A stretch of DNA of 64,000 nt from Asterella californica (GCA_036924285.1 JAYKYS010000007.1:10540001-10604000); one strand, 5' to 3'; shown: positions 33,938-46,435, counted from the stretch's first letter. Notes: generated from the sequence alone by a model not told the origin. Program-made: numbers and translations.

Positions 33938-35190
33938 ATGAGTTGGGACGGAAATGGTGATGGAAACAGAGCTAGTGGTTCAGGTGGATTACTGAAGGTG
34001 CAGTTCGATGTTCCAAGCTTTCACTATGTTCTTACGACACCAACTGTATGATGAGCGGAAGGAAGCTTTGGCAACAAAGGCGCTTCAAGCGGTGGTCAGC
34101 AAGATTGACCAGTTCGATGAGAGAGATGTCTCAAGATATCTAAGGTATTATGTGAAGGAGATGGAGCTGAACCGGATCTCAGAAGATGAGATGATTGAGA
34201 CGTTTGAGTTGGCAGCATCTCTAGAGATTAGAGATCAAGTTAAAATGCTAACGAAGCATTTTAACAAGGATTCGGAGACGTTTGCTCGTGCTTTGATGGA
34301 TGAGTACTTCTTCGAGGACTCTGATCGGGTCACCAAGAAGTCATTTCTTGGAGTGGATTGAGCAACCAAGGAAGGGCTTACAAGCTACAGAGTTACTTAA
34401 GGAGTTTGAGAAGCAATTTTCACGGCTGACTAGGATGGAGAAGTTGACACTGCAATCCAACAAGACAAAGTTATTTCTTCAGACTGCAAATGAGAAGCTA
34501 CAAGAGAAGCTGGAGGTACTTCTGGAGGATCGGGAGGAAGACGATGGCTTGACCATAGTTTGGAAGAAGGTTGAGGAAGCGATTGGTATGCTTACGAAGA
34601 GAGAGCGAAGACGAGAGAAGGTTCTTGTTAGGAGACCGGCACCAACACCGACTGTTGTAGCACCTGTTCTTGTAGTCCGACCAGTGGTTCCTGTTGCTAG
34701 ACAGATGATATCAATTGTTCCAGTTGTTCCAGTTGTTCCAGTTGTCCAAGCACCTATAGTGTCTCTGAAGAAGGATGATTCAAACCTTGAGGAGATCATG
34801 CATGGAATACGAGATCTGTAGATCAAGCTCACAAGATTGGAAGAGAAGGGGTCTACAAGCAGAACAAAGTCATTTGAGAAGCAAGGCTCCAATCCAACAA
34901 TGTATCTGGTGCGATGGTACAGATCATCCACGAAGAGATTGCAAGGAGTTCACTGATATCTTGCAACAAGGAGTGATCTTCTGGAAGGATGAGAAAGTGG
35001 CGTTGAGAGATACTGGTGCACTTCTTCAGACCAACTTTGGTAGAGGAGGGATGAAGAAGTTGGTTGAGGATCACTTATCAGCGCAAGCAATTGCAATTAT
35101 GGAAGCTGGAACATCCGACACAAGAGTTGAGGATCAAGATGAGAGGAGTTTTAACGAGCATGTTGAGCCGAGTGGATTATGATCGTCTAC
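33938..35190 (+). pseudogene. gag of element B
   Basis: The ATG at 33,938 starts MSWDGNGDGNRASGSGG. After frameshifts, a helical region follows (QFDERDVSRYLRYYVKEMEL at about 34,110, then TRMEKLTLQSNK). A linker has repeated Val-Pro-Val units (about 34,700-34,750). A zinc knuckle CIWCDGTDHPRRDC of the CCHC type lies at 34,901-34,942. It would form the particle and bind the element RNA. It is split over at least three frames with a TAG near 34,819. Element C has the same order with a different N-terminus. Confidence 0.85.
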
Positions 35191-36340
35191 CATCTTCATG
35201 AAATAGAAAGGAAAGATGACACGTGAGATATTGTTGAGGACAACTGCTACGATCAGAAGAGATACTGGATAAGAAGATCCGATAGAAGCGCTATCGGTGC
35301 ATGCTTACATCGTCAAGAACCAACATGAAGCGTTGTTGGAAGAGAAGAGAAGGCAAGATTCATACGATGTAGAAGAAGGAACAAGAGACAGACTCGAGGA
35401 GAGAAGGTGCGTCAAGAGCTTCGAGATGCAGGAGCTCAAGATCTACCGATGGATGATGCTCCTTCTCCATCGAAAGAAAGAGCAAAGGAGTTTCAGAAGG
35501 AGAAGGATAAGCCAACTGTCTACAAATTGCCGGCATCGAGGCTTCAACAGACTTGAAAGGGGTCTTGGAAGATCGCATTTTGAATGCGAAGGTGGAGTTT
35601 ATCAAAATGTACCCTGCGTCTTCGATCTCTTTCTTCTTCTGAAGAATAAACACTGCATTTTGCAAGCTCTCTCTCCTCATTCACAAATATCTTAGTATCC
35701 AAGGCATGCGATAAACTAGTCTCACTCGTAATCTGTCGCTTTCGTTTAATGATGTCGATGATCACATCTTGAAACTCGCGCTTAGCAATGCCCAAAACTT
35801 CTCTCAGAGGAGGGTGGGAAGCAAAGCTCAAGTCATTACAGTCACAGTCACTGAGCTTGAGCTACGACGAAGACGCTGGTAAAGACTGGAGACTTGGATG
35901 AGCCGATGGTTGCTCTAATTGATCATGGATCATAAATCAACATCATGTCAAAATAGTTGTACAAGAAGAAGAAGTGATCGATCGACATAGAGCATGGGTG
36001 GGTCATAAGAGCAGCCAACAACACAAGAGGAGACATGTATGGAGCTTGTCTAGACATTAGAGTGCGCGTAAGTGATGTTGCTATCGAGCAAAACTTCTTT
36101 GTTCGAGAAGCAACATCATACACGTTCATTCTTGGTCAACTTTTCATCACAACTACTCGGATGGAGACGAGGGTACTAGACGACGGATCTGCTTACGCTA
36201 GGATCCGAAGTCAAGATGGAAAGAGAACGATACAATTCTTGACTGTACCATCCAATCACGAGCGTAATCGAGATCATCTGAGGGAGAAACCTCTTCCAAG
36301 GGTGAGTGAAGAGTTCAAGGATTTTCGTTGAGTACCACTA
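35191..36340 (+). pseudogene. Linker and aspartic protease of element B
   Basis: The protease reads ALIDHGS, then a stop at the codon that is Glu in element C, then INIMS (about 35,915-35,950). HGWVIRAANNTRGDMYGACL, VLDDGSAYARIRS and IQFLTV follow. As in A and C, His takes the place of Thr/Ser in the D-T/S-G motif. The linker contains a small inversion at about 35,601-35,820 (listed separately). The stop inside the active-site motif means no active protease. Confidence 0.8.
35601..35820 (-). other. Micro-inversion inside element B linker
   Basis: The plus strand reads ILNAKVEF up to about 35,600. The expected next block (LREVLGIAKREF...IIDIIKRKRQ, then EEERDRRRRVHF) is found only on the minus strand, from about 35,814 down to 35,603. 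In elements A and C the same block follows in the sense direction. So about 220 bp is inverted in this copy. Confidence 0.8.
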
Positions 36341-36574
36341 TAGAGCGAGATTGTGGTGGTGCGTTGAGAATGTACTCTCGCTTGAAGAAGAAAGTGCCTT
36401 TTGTATAAGGTTTGTTGGGGTTTCAGAGTGTGGGATTGCTATTTACAAAAAGGTTGAAGAACTGAGAAGAAAAGAACAAAACATTTGCGTGATGTTGAGT
36501 TGATGTTGAAAGAGCTAGGTGAGCTAGAAGGAGATGAATGGATTTCTGGTGTTTAGGAAGAGGATGGATTAGAA

Positions 36575-37905
36575 GATCCGTTGCGAGAGATCATGTCTAT
36601 TGGACGGGAGGATACGGATAAAATTGTGCAGATTCATTCAAGGGTCTATTCGGTGATCGAATCATTTCGTGCACTGGAGGTTCGAGTTGAGACGAAGTAC
36701 AAGACAGTGGATAAGAAGATAAAGCTAGTTGCTGGTCCTTTGTCGGATGACACTAATCAACAGATGGATCGAGCTTCAAGGGAGAAGAGTTTGAGAGATC
36801 TTGCAATGATAGGACATAAGTTCATGGAGAAGACTCTTGAAGAGCTGAAGATTGGATATGATGGGTCTCCTCTACTAGAAGAGAGGATGTGCTTCAAGGA
36901 GATTCTTTCACAACATGGGAAAGCATTTGTGTTTGAGCCACATGAGATTGGGTGTGCAGACCCGTACGTTGTTACCCCGATGGTTATCTTCACAATACCA
37001 CATGTGTCATGGAACCTGAGATCAATTTCAGTATCGTGGGCTCACTTGCCTAAACTAGTAGAGTTGTTGAAGGAGAAGATGCGGATGAAGATATTGGAGC
37101 CGTCGTTTGCACCATATTCGAGCAGATGGTTTACAGTGCCTAAAAAGAACAAATCACTCCGATTCATCCAAGACATGCAACCGGTAAACGCAGTAACAAT
37201 CAGAAATGCTGGAGTGAGACCGATTGTGGATGAGTTTGCTGAAGCGTTTGCAGGGAGAGCAATTTACTCAATGGGCGATCTTTACTCAGGATATGATCAG
37301 TTTCAACAAGCGGCGGAGGCAAAAGCTTCACGACCATGAGGACACCTTTGGGGTTGGTTAGGATGTGTACCTTACCACAGAGAGCTACCAACTCGGTAAC
37401 ACACATGATGAACGGGATGAATAGAGTTCTAAGGGACTTCATACACGAAAAGACGATGCCGTTCTTGGATGACAACCCCATCAAGGGATGTGTGGAGGAT
37501 GAGAAGGATGAAGCATTAGATCAGAAGGGGTGTCGACGATCCGTCGTCGATCACATCGCCGAGCACATCGCAGACTGTGAGAAGATCCTATCTCGACTTG
37601 AGGAAGTTCATCCCACGCTGTCAAGTGCGAAGTCTACATTTGGAGTTAGAGAAGTCTTGATTGTTGATCATTTGTGTGGATTGTTTGGTCGGAAGCCAGA
37701 CCCGAACAAAGTGGATGGGATTGAGAGGATGAAGGAGGTTTGCAACTCGTTGACAGAAGTAAGAAGGTTTCTGGGTGCTTGTGTATTCTATCACATTTGG
37801 ATTCCTCATTATGTGCATGTGGCGGATCCATTATAGGAGTGTTGCGAGGGTCATAAGTTCAGATGAGAGAAAGAGCATACTGATGATGTACGGAAGCTGA
37901 AGTCC
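36575..37905 (+). pseudogene. Reverse transcriptase region of element B
   Basis: Frame 36,581-37,339 has ILEPSFAPYSSRWFTVPKK, LRFIQDMQPVNAV and MGDLYSGYDQFQ (first catalytic Asp). A frameshift near 37,330 follows. The next frame (37,336-37,836) has the active-site motif MPFLDDNPIKGC (37,456-37,491), DHLCGLFGRKPDP and TEVRRFLGACVFYHIWIPHY. It ends at a TAG at 37,834 and a further disrupted stretch. The order and motifs are those of Ty3/gypsy RT. Confidence 0.9.
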
Positions 37906-38395
37906 TTACTATCATCTCTTCTAGTTTTGAGAAGGATAGATTACAAGGGTGCTAGGCCGGTGGTTCTTACTGTAGATACAAGTCTAGTTGCAATCGGATG
38001 GGCAATAGGACAGGATGATGAGCATGGAGACAGGTTTGCTGTTAGGTTCGGAGCGAAGGTGTTACGTGCTCGTCAACATGCATACCCGCAAGTGAAGGGA
38101 GAACTATGAGATATTGTTTCAGCTATGAAAAATGAGAAAGAGTATTTGACTGGAGCTGCAGTGGTGGTTGAAACTGATTATTTGCTGTTGTTAAGGATGA
38201 TCATGAATTGTTCAACTCCTGATATTGCGATGTTACGATGGATCGCATATATCAAGTCGTTGAACCCGGAGTTTAGACATATTGCAGGGAAGGATAATCC
38301 GATGACAGATATGTTATCTCGAGCTCGATATGATGACGAGGATGAGATGGTTGAAGATATTGACGACGTGGGTGCAAAATTCTATTCAATTGCAT
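37906..38395 (+). pseudogene. RNase H region of element B
   Basis: VVLTVDTSLVAIGWAIGQ (about 37,963-38,016) holds the first acidic residue. VVVETDYLLLLRM, MLRWIAYIKSLNPEFRHIAG and NPMTDMLSRARYDDED follow. An in-frame TGA at 38,107-38,109 separates VKGEL from DIVSAMK, at the exact place of the TGA in element C. Confidence 0.85.
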
Positions 38396-38990
38396 AGACA
38401 GGAAAGGAAGATGAGTTGTTTGTTGAAGGGTTGTATGATGATGATTTGCTTGACATCGGGAGGTACCTTAGTACGATGGTTAAGCAAACAGGTTGGACGG
38501 ATGAGAGGTTTCGGAAAGTTCGAAGGAAGACCTACAACTTCATGTTGCAGGATGGATTTCTTTGGACGCGACCGAAGTAGAAAGGTGGGATACCGGTATG
38601 AGTGATTTGCGACAAAGAATATCAGTAGAAGTTGCTCAAAGCATTTCATGAGAGTCTTTGGGCTGGACATCAAGAGATTTGGGTCACTTTTACAAAGATG
38701 AAGGAGAAATATTGGTGGAAAAACATGTACAAGAATGTCGTATCTTTTGTGTAGTCTTGTTGGACATGTCAAATGTACTCGAACATCCGACTTATCCGTT
38801 GACAATCCACTTCAAATGGGTTGTAGACTTGGTGACTATACCAGTTGGATTGTGGCTGATGAGATACTTGGTACTTGCTCGAGAAGATCTTTCAAATCAA
38901 GTTGAGGGTAAGACGCTTCAGACAAAGACAATTGAAGAGGTATGTAGATTTTTCTTGGAAGAGGTTGTTTGTTGATATGGATGTGTGAGA
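38396..38990 (+). pseudogene. Integrase N-terminal part of element B (truncated)
   Basis: The zinc-binding part reads AFHESLWAGHQEIW, MKEKYWWKN and, after a stop, SCWTCQ (about 38,650-38,770), giving the His/His/Cys/Cys set. YLVLAREDLSNQVEGK and EVCRFFLEEVVC follow (to 38,975). At about 39,020 the sequence changes to LTR family II, so the catalytic Asp/Glu regions and the C-terminal GPY/F module are deleted. Confidence 0.75.
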
Positions 38991-39019
38991 AAGATTACTG
39001 CAGATCGAGGAGATCTGCA

Positions 39020-39590
39020 GTAAAAGTGGAAAAGTTACAAGACTCGAAAGATTAAGAAAACAAGCTAGGCCCCAGCTTACGGACTTTTGGCGCAACTTCG
39101 GATCTTCACTTTCATCACATGGATGGGTAGAGCTCGTTGTCAGCTTTCCATGGGCATCTTGTTTACTTCGTTTGGACATCCAGAGAAGAAGTTCTGCGAT
39201 TCGAAAGAAGGTAAAATCAAGCTAGGCCCCTAGTTACTTGCTGACTAGGTATTTAGGGCTTCAGGCGTTATATCAAAGACGCAAGGGGCCTGCTTCTTAT
39301 TATTCAGAAAAGAACTGTATGTACGGAGACTGTTGCAAGGAGGCTGCTTAAGGGGCTTGCTTGTTCCTGCGACTTGTCAGTGGATGTTTTGGAGAATTGG
39401 GAAGTCCAATACACGCGCGCAAGGTGTCATCGGGTTCAGATCTGTGCAGGCTACGCACAGGTTAAGACGGTTCTTGAAGAGACGGATCGGGGGTTGTGTT
39501 CTGAGAGAAATTGAGACGCAGGAAGCAGATTTGGGGTTTTCAGTTACCTGTGAAGGAGAGTTGGACCGTTCGGACCGTTCCGGTCCGAAC
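39020..39590 (+). mobile_element. Partial LTR family II (3' side of element B)
   Basis: Matches 32,040-32,760 of the 5' LTR, including AGAGCTCGTTGTCAGCTTTCC and GTTCAGATCTGTGCAGGC. It lacks the start and the last kilobase of the LTR. The match ends near GGACCGTTCCGG, directly before an unrelated primer-site-like block. Confidence 0.7.
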
Positions 39591-39603
39591 ATGCACACCA
39601 ACA

Positions 39604-39615
39604 TGGTATCAGAGC
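39604..39615 (+). promoter_or_regulatory. Initiator-Met tRNA type primer-binding site
   Basis: TGGTATCAGAGC is the classical plant LTR-retrotransposon primer site complementary to initiator Met tRNA, here preceded by CACCAACA as at an LTR end. No gag is recognisable downstream, so it marks a remnant, perhaps of a Copia-type element fused to LTR family II. Confidence 0.7.
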
Positions 39616-39659
39616 TCAAGTTGTTCAAGCTAAGGGTTTACGATTTTGACCATATGGTA

Positions 39660-40560
39660 TTTAGCTTTTGAGATACTAAAAACAAAATACCATAGTTGAA
39701 TGATCATGGGTACGACAAACGAATAAATAATGACACAATCTCTCGATAGTATTCCTCTCCTAAGTTCGTCACTACTAGGGTTTGGTATATGAATGAGTCA
39801 ACAAATGTGCTTTATCTCGCACTCAGTACTAAAGTTTATCGACGAGAGCTGATTTAAATCCATCTCTTGTTAAATGAGGATACAAATAATAAGATCTCAT
39901 TCTTGGTCGTAAGTGACAATAGGTAAGATCATAAGGACATGTGAGAGCATAACTTGCACAATAAAGTTATGCCCAAATAATCCTATCAAGAACTGTTGAA
40001 AATGAACTCGTTCAAGGTATATCAGTTTGATCTGAAAAGGATTTTGGAATAGAAATCTTGGCGGTAGGTAGAGCCCTTCGTCCATCTCTCATGACATCTT
40101 TACTCAGTCTACAAGATAAAGAGATCCATAAAGTATCGACACTAAGACAGGCTCACACATAAGACCTCTACAATCAATATTTACGAGTAATCACTTGAAT
40201 CTCTTAAGATCGAACGATCATATGATCATTCTCTTTTGCTTCAAGTCTTAACACAATACAAGAATAGGTGCAAGCTCACCAACCGCTTATCCAAAGACAT
40301 ACAAATCGATGAGGTGACACACATGCACATCGCATGTTTGGTGCCGTCTTACTCATCCACGTGTAGATTGCTTAAATGAACGGTTCTAGCGCATACACCG
40401 TAACACATCTTATAACTAGTCACTAAGACTAGCTATAGCCGTCATTTTTAATAGTCAAGAGTCACACTTTGTCACTTTGAGTGTGAAAATCAACAATCAA
40501 AGATGAAGCGATCACAACTCATATCGCTATAGTCTTTTTTACATCTAGTATATCTCTCAA
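39660..40560. other. Spacer, nothing recognised
   Basis: No coding block seen. It may hold decayed internal sequence of the element whose LTR begins near 40,584, but no domain could be read. Confidence 0.4.
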
Positions 40561-40569
40561 AACAGTATT

Positions 40570-41250
40570 GACGCCGCACCAAATGTTTTTCTGCCAACTG
40601 TCACTAGCAAGATTCGAGAACTATATTAGATATTGACGTCGGATACAACTCGACAAAAAAACATCAAAGTTTAACACAATGTAAGTTCAGATCTAAAGTT
40701 CAACCTTCTCTCAAACTTGTCACATATGTATAATCCTAAGATTTCTACTAACAAGTCAAATTTCAAAAAGATCTAACGGTTAGATCTCCTCTCACAATTA
40801 ATACAATACAGAAAAATTTTACACGTACTTCTTATATCATATTCGAAACGAAAGCTACATTGCTTAAATGAACCGTGTATTTTGACTCAAATCACTGCTC
40901 ATGAAATTTCAGCAGATTTGACCTTGCGGATCACCTTCCATAAATTGTCAAACTTGCTGTTTCAGATTGGAAGCTTTTTGTACCCCTTCGTCTTCAATTC
41001 GTCATAACGTTCGATCTGCAAAACATCCGGGGATGAAATTTGGAGTCAGAGCTTCAACAACTGAAAGACTACGAGCTCATGAAATTTAATTTCAATCTGA
41101 CAATGAACTCATTTAATGTCACCAATCTTTCACTAAGTATAGAAAGCTCACCAAGTTTTCAAAACCTATGTAGAGCATTTCGGCTACTTTGCAGTTAAGA
41201 ACTTATTAGAGCCAAATGGTTGGCAATAAAAGTCCTTTATCATATCACCG
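40570..41250 (-). mobile_element. Diverged LTR related to element C, with primer site
   Basis: TTGCTGTTTCAGATTGGAAGC (about 40,950) and CATCCGGGGATGAAATTTGG match the element C LTR in the same orientation. The left end TG at 40,584 is preceded by AA and GACGCCGCACCA, which on the minus strand gives TGGTGCGGCGTC. Element C has the same arrangement (2-nt spacer, then TGGTGCTTCCAC). It is therefore probably a 5' LTR or a solo remnant of a related, older element. The right end is not defined. Confidence 0.55.
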
Positions 41251-43690
41251 TAGACAATGTAGAAATATAGAATAAGGTCAAATTCTGAGCATGTCAATTT
41301 CTCCAAGTTTGCACTTTTTGTTAACTTCCGAGATCAGCATACCTTCTTGGTAACAATGTCAAAAAGATGCACTTCTTCCTAAAAAGTAGTAACTAGTATC
41401 CTTTTTTGTGACGCACCTTGAGTTCGCTGTGCGCTAACGTGAGAGTGTTACCTCCCTCTCAATGTTCAGCAGTATTGGAGGGAAACATTAAGAGCTTACC
41501 AGATCAGCAAATCTCCTCGTTTCGGTGGAGCGTCAAAAGTAGGAAGGCGTGGCATCGTTGGAAGGTGCAGAAAACGAAAATGGAGGAATGCTTTGGCCTT
41601 TCCACAAATTCCCGGAGCTGTCGAGGAATGCATCATCTACCAATTTGCAATCATTGTGCCGTTGCTAAAAGTCCTATCATTCTCGCAGCCACCTTGCCAT
41701 GAGAACCTGTTTTGTAAGAATTATGCGGAATGGTTGAAACGAGACTGTTGTGGCGAGTTCTTACTCTTCCACTGGCCCTTTGTAAGATATCTTCTTGTGT
41801 CTACCGTGACTGTAATCTAACAAAATACTAGGTCTCTCAATTCAATCAATCTTGGATTCTTTGTCTCTTACATCAAGCCTGGAAGCTTTCCAACCGAGTC
41901 CTTTCAGTCAGTCCTTTCTTTCTCTGTGCCTTTGCATAGCTAACCATCGACAACAAATGGAATATGGTGTCGTTTCCAAGTTTTTCTTCGCATGCATTCT
42001 CATTGTTTACTCCCCTCTCTCACTCTGTTCATTTATCTCCTTTTATCGAATGCATAGCCTCGCAGTTCCATTGAGCAACACTTTGTTTGCTAAGGTTATC
42101 CATGGAAGTAGGCAAATTGTGGAGCGTAGATTTTCTTCTAGTTTCCATCGAGGTCTTTGTAAACGTCCCTGCGTAGTTTTGTCTGTGCACTTTGCTTCGC
42201 TTGCTTAATTCACCGTTCCTTTTCTCCCGAGTATGGTGCCGTGGTATTTTGTAACTTGTGTACAATTCTCTTCGTTGTAGTATTTCACGGTGGAGACTCC
42301 AGTTCGTGCAGATATACAGTTCGAGGACACTACTGACCACAGGAAAGGTGATGCTGCTGATCCATTTCGATTGTGTGGGTGGACTTGCTCTAAACCCAGT
42401 GCTCCCGTAGAGGCCCAGCTCCTGTTGACATGCCAGTGGTGGTTGTGCATGGATATCAGACAGTTTCGTGTGCTGCCTAAGTGGTCTATATGTAACCGAT
42501 CTCTGACTTGTTGCGAATGAAACTTATTAATTGTGACCGATGACCTCAACTCAGCTCACCAACAATTTTCCAAACTTGTTATTCATTGCACTTGCAGCTG
42601 ATCTATCTCTGTTTTGTCTAGATCTATATTGATCCTGACCGTGGAGCTGTGCAAATATCTCTCCCTATTGCTCATCGAGTATCTTCGAAGTGGGTTACTC
42701 GAATTTTGGTTACTCTCGGTCACAGAGAAATAGAAACCGGATGAAAAGGCCTTTCACACTGAAAGTAGCTGAAACGCTTAGTGGTCTGATCAAAACTAGT
42801 TCTAATTTCTATTTTATGGTCGTCTTTAAGAATATGATTTGTGGGATTGACGTCTTCTACAACTTCCTAGTAAGGATGAACTGCATAGAAAGAAAAAATT
42901 GGCCCAGAGCCCCTCATGGATGACAAAAAGATCGTTGCCTGCTTAGAATTTGATATGTACCTGTTCACTGCTGAACCGTTCTTGTCCAGGTCTAACGAGG
43001 AATCTCATAACTAGTTTAGACAAATCTTGCTTGCCACAGCGAAGGCCAGTTCCAAAGTAGTAGACATAGTTCGAGTTTCACACATACTACCCTGAAAGAA
43101 ACTTCTTCGACCTCATCGAGCAAGAGACCCATCAATCATCTGCAAGCTTTGAGCTCCCCGCTTCTTACCTTCGAATAAGCTGAACTCTTGGAGTGAACCA
43201 TTTGGCTGACCAACATGAGCTGTTGCTGTTCAAACAAGACGTAAAGCTACAGCTTGAAGGTGCTGTTCCCTGACCACACAAGCTCGAAGAGCAGTGAGAT
43301 CATGGGGGAGAAATCATGAGATTCGAACACAGGACTGACTGGATGCGTTCTTGGAATTCCAGCAGCCTCATAGACGTAAATGTGAATACAATATATGGTG
43401 ATTACCGAGTCGGAATCTCCCCGACAACCTCTTTTGAATCCCGTCAATATGTAAGTTAACCTAATAATAACACCATAACACTGAACCATATACCAAAGAC
43501 CGAACCGTACCACTAATGGATTGTTCTGAGCTTTAGCTCACTACGAAACAGTCCTTAATTGTCTGGCAAGTCTGTTGCAGCGGAGAGTTCAACTGTTATA
43601 GCAGTTAGATTGAAATAATGAAGTCCTTGATACACGCTGCAGTGCATGCTTCGATTTCTTGACCTTTCTTAACTCTTCTTGTAAGGCCAT

Positions 43691-43876
43691 GCATGAGCTA
43701 TTACTTCTCATGACAATGTCAATTACAGTTTATGAGGTGCTAACCGATACTACTTGGAAGTTGGTGCAGTTTTCTCCGTTATCGCATGAGCTATTACTTT
43801 TCTTGACATTGTCAATTACAGTTTATGAGGTGCTAACCGATACTACTCGAAAGTTGGTGCAGTTTTCTCCGTTATC
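43691..43876 (+). repeat. 93-bp tandem duplication in an open frame
   Basis: GCATGAGCTATTACTT starts at 43,691 and again at 43,784, period 93 bp (31 codons). The open frame 43,659-43,880 runs through both units and encodes HELLL...SITVYEVLTDTT...KLVQFSPLS twice. The frame has no known domain; its reading may only reflect the period being a multiple of three. Confidence 0.85.
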
Positions 43877-45224
43877 TTGACGCTGTACCCTAAGCAGTCT
43901 GTCCTGAATCAGATTCCATGCGTAGATTGCGTCCCTTGTGGTTCAGAGTTCATTCATCTACAGCACATGCTCCAGCCACAGCCGAATGAAGGGGGCTTCA
44001 GATAAGCTTTCACAGTGTGGAAGGTTCGTCAGTCGATTCGAGATCGAGTGACTAGTGGAATCTACTTCACGAACTGGGACCGTTCTGCTTATTCTCTGTC
44101 AGATGCCATATGAAGTAGAAAATTATTAACCCACAGGTTTATGTTGCCAACGATCCAGGAGAAAATCCTTCTTGTGGGAGACTCAATCAGTCAATATCTG
44201 CTGCTTATCGGGAATAAAAAATATGGCATTGTCTTCGTGACTGGTAACTTCGTAAGATATTCGTCTCTAGTAACTAGCAGAGTACGGAGCTCTGCATAAC
44301 GTGCACCAAAGTCTTCACGGCTGTGGAGTATCCACCTATTCAAGACTAGAAGCTTATGTCCTCAAGCTTCGAACTCCCTCATTATTACAGAACAATCTGG
44401 TACGGGAAAACAGAACGATCAAGTCGAGGAATCTCATAGATACGCCTCCACTTCACTCAGCTTCCTAGTAACTCATATACCTCCATACTACCTAGCCAGC
44501 ACCTACCTATGCAAGTGCAGTGCACACTAAGAGCACGCACCAAAGTCCCTGTCTGTTATTTTAACAGACTTGATCATGAGGTTTATCTTCAACCAAGACT
44601 TTTGCTTCCATGAGAGCCACTAAATTACGGTCAATATTCTCAAGCACATTGTTACTTGGGTTTCCTTGAGCTCCGCTGCAAAGTATCAGTTTACACGGAT
44701 CGTGTACTTATTTAAGTGCGTACATATCTAAGAGGCATAAAATATCAAGCACAATACAGTCATTGAGAAGAGTGTTGAATACGGCACCCGAACTATGGAA
44801 ATATTCGTAGTATGCAGCTGTACTTCGGATTTGAAGTCTCTGGGAAGGAGAGATCGTGTTTCAGTTCACCCCAGTAAACCCGGAGCTGCTATATATCGAT
44901 CCTTTGGAGTATTGCCACAGGATCGGTGCTGTCCACATAGTTCAGAAAACACAACAGAAGAGCACATAGTTTGGAGTCTGTTCGTCAGGTATGAGTCTCT
45001 CAACCTCTAGCTACATTCTAATCGTAAAAAGTAATCAGTAGTTGCATCGAGTGTGTCTCCATCGGCACTCGTACTCCATCTTGTAAGAGGGACTTAACTT
45101 TTCAAGGTTGATAGGAAGGTGAGAACCGTGTGAATAATACTAAATACTTCCAGGAAAGAACCAATTCAAAGGTTGTGTTTGTCTTAGAACTCCGAATATG
45201 CCAAGTCCGTCCATTTCGGTTTAA

Positions 45225-45287
45225 GTTTAGGGTTTAAACCTTTAAACCATAAACCCTGAACTCATTTGATATGACCCTAAACCCTAA
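45225..45287. repeat. Inverted pair of plant telomere-like motifs
   Basis: GTTTAGGGTTTAA (45,225-45,237) and CCCTAAACCCTAA (45,275-45,287) face each other, with a degenerate TAAACCCTGAA between. AAACCCTAA is also the plant telo-box promoter motif, but no gene start is recognised next to it. Confidence 0.7.
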
Positions 45288-46084
45288 TTACTGACATAAT
45301 TCGTCTCAACCAACTTTGCAGCACCTAGTGAGTACAGGATGCTGTTTCAAAGGAACTTGTTGCCAGTAATTAAGAGTAGAGGGATGTGGTTCTCACATGG
45401 CTATAATGGTAATTTTGGTGCGTAGGTATCTTATTACTTCAGATTCGGATAGACCATTCTCGCTCAAGTGGGATGAAATTACAGACAATCATGGTAAGAA
45501 AATTTACAGGTCTTAGCTATAGGAAAAATCTCCATATGGCTGACATTCATGGACTAGGGGCATGATGACCAGTGCAGCTCACCTGAGTAGAGCAGTTGTT
45601 GTAAATAGACGAGTGGAGTCCTCCATGACGTTCAGTACACATTCATCGCACGTAGTCATGTTCTTGTGGTGCTCATTCATCCGAGTAGAAAAATCACGAA
45701 GTGGAAACCTCCGATTGTTGTGAGAACACTGTCACAAGTAGCTAGCAAGAATTGTTCTCCTTTCATTTTACTTTTGGATGCTGAAACAACTTACGAACGA
45801 GATACCTTTTGTGTTCGATCGTCTCGAGCACTAGACTCCAAAGAGTAACGAGCCTAATCGACATCTCATGTTCATAGCCATGACGTCTAAATCTGATACT
45901 GAAGAGGTGCAAGTCTGTTAAGTTAAACTCCAAGGGTGAATGAATTACGTAATTCGAGTACTTGAAGTGTTACCTCCTAGAGTTCTAGGTGTAAGTAAGG
46001 TCAGCTTTAACCACAGCTGTGATCCGGTGACCCGGCAATGTTAATAACCATTTTAACTGTAGTAGAGTTTAGCCAAAGCGGACC

Positions 46085-46435
46085 TCCCGCTAGGATAGCA
46101 TATATAAGCATCCCCAATCGCCTTTGGGCAACTTTTGCTCGCTTTTTCTTATCGGAAAAATGTAAGTGTTATGTACAAATCCCTTATTAAGTTGTTATGA
46201 AAAAATAATTTATTTATAAATTTAATAAACTTGGAGTTGTGGAGAGATCCAGACAGATATAACCCATAAACCAAACATTGACTCATGTGCTGCTGAAACT
46301 ACAACTACAAAAATCTATAAACAAAATTCATCAATTTAATCTAGATATTAATTATTACCTAACTCTTTTCCAGAAAAAAGTTAAGTAATAAATAAACTCC
46401 TCCATCTTCAAATGGAAGAGTGTGAGTAACTTATT
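46085..46435 (-). repeat. DHR repeat, copy 5 (reverse)
   Basis: On the plus strand the imperfect hairpin 2 (TTATTACCTAACTCTTTT / AAAAAAGTTAAGTAATAA, 46,353-46,391) comes first. Hairpin 1 follows (TCCAT/ATGGA, 46,401-46,416). On the minus strand this gives the same order as copy 1. The left part shares CAACTTTTG and TTCTTATCGGAAAAAT with copy 4. Confidence 0.6.

Larger units (their letters stand above)
41251..46080. other. Intergenic, no confident gene
   Basis: No recognised protein family on either strand. Open frames such as 41,852-42,208 and 42,205-42,549 lack domain features and overlap on opposite strands. Exons of an unrecognised spliced gene cannot be excluded. Structures noted inside: a 93-bp tandem duplication (43,691) and inverted telomere-like motifs (45,225-45,287). 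Confidence 0.45.
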
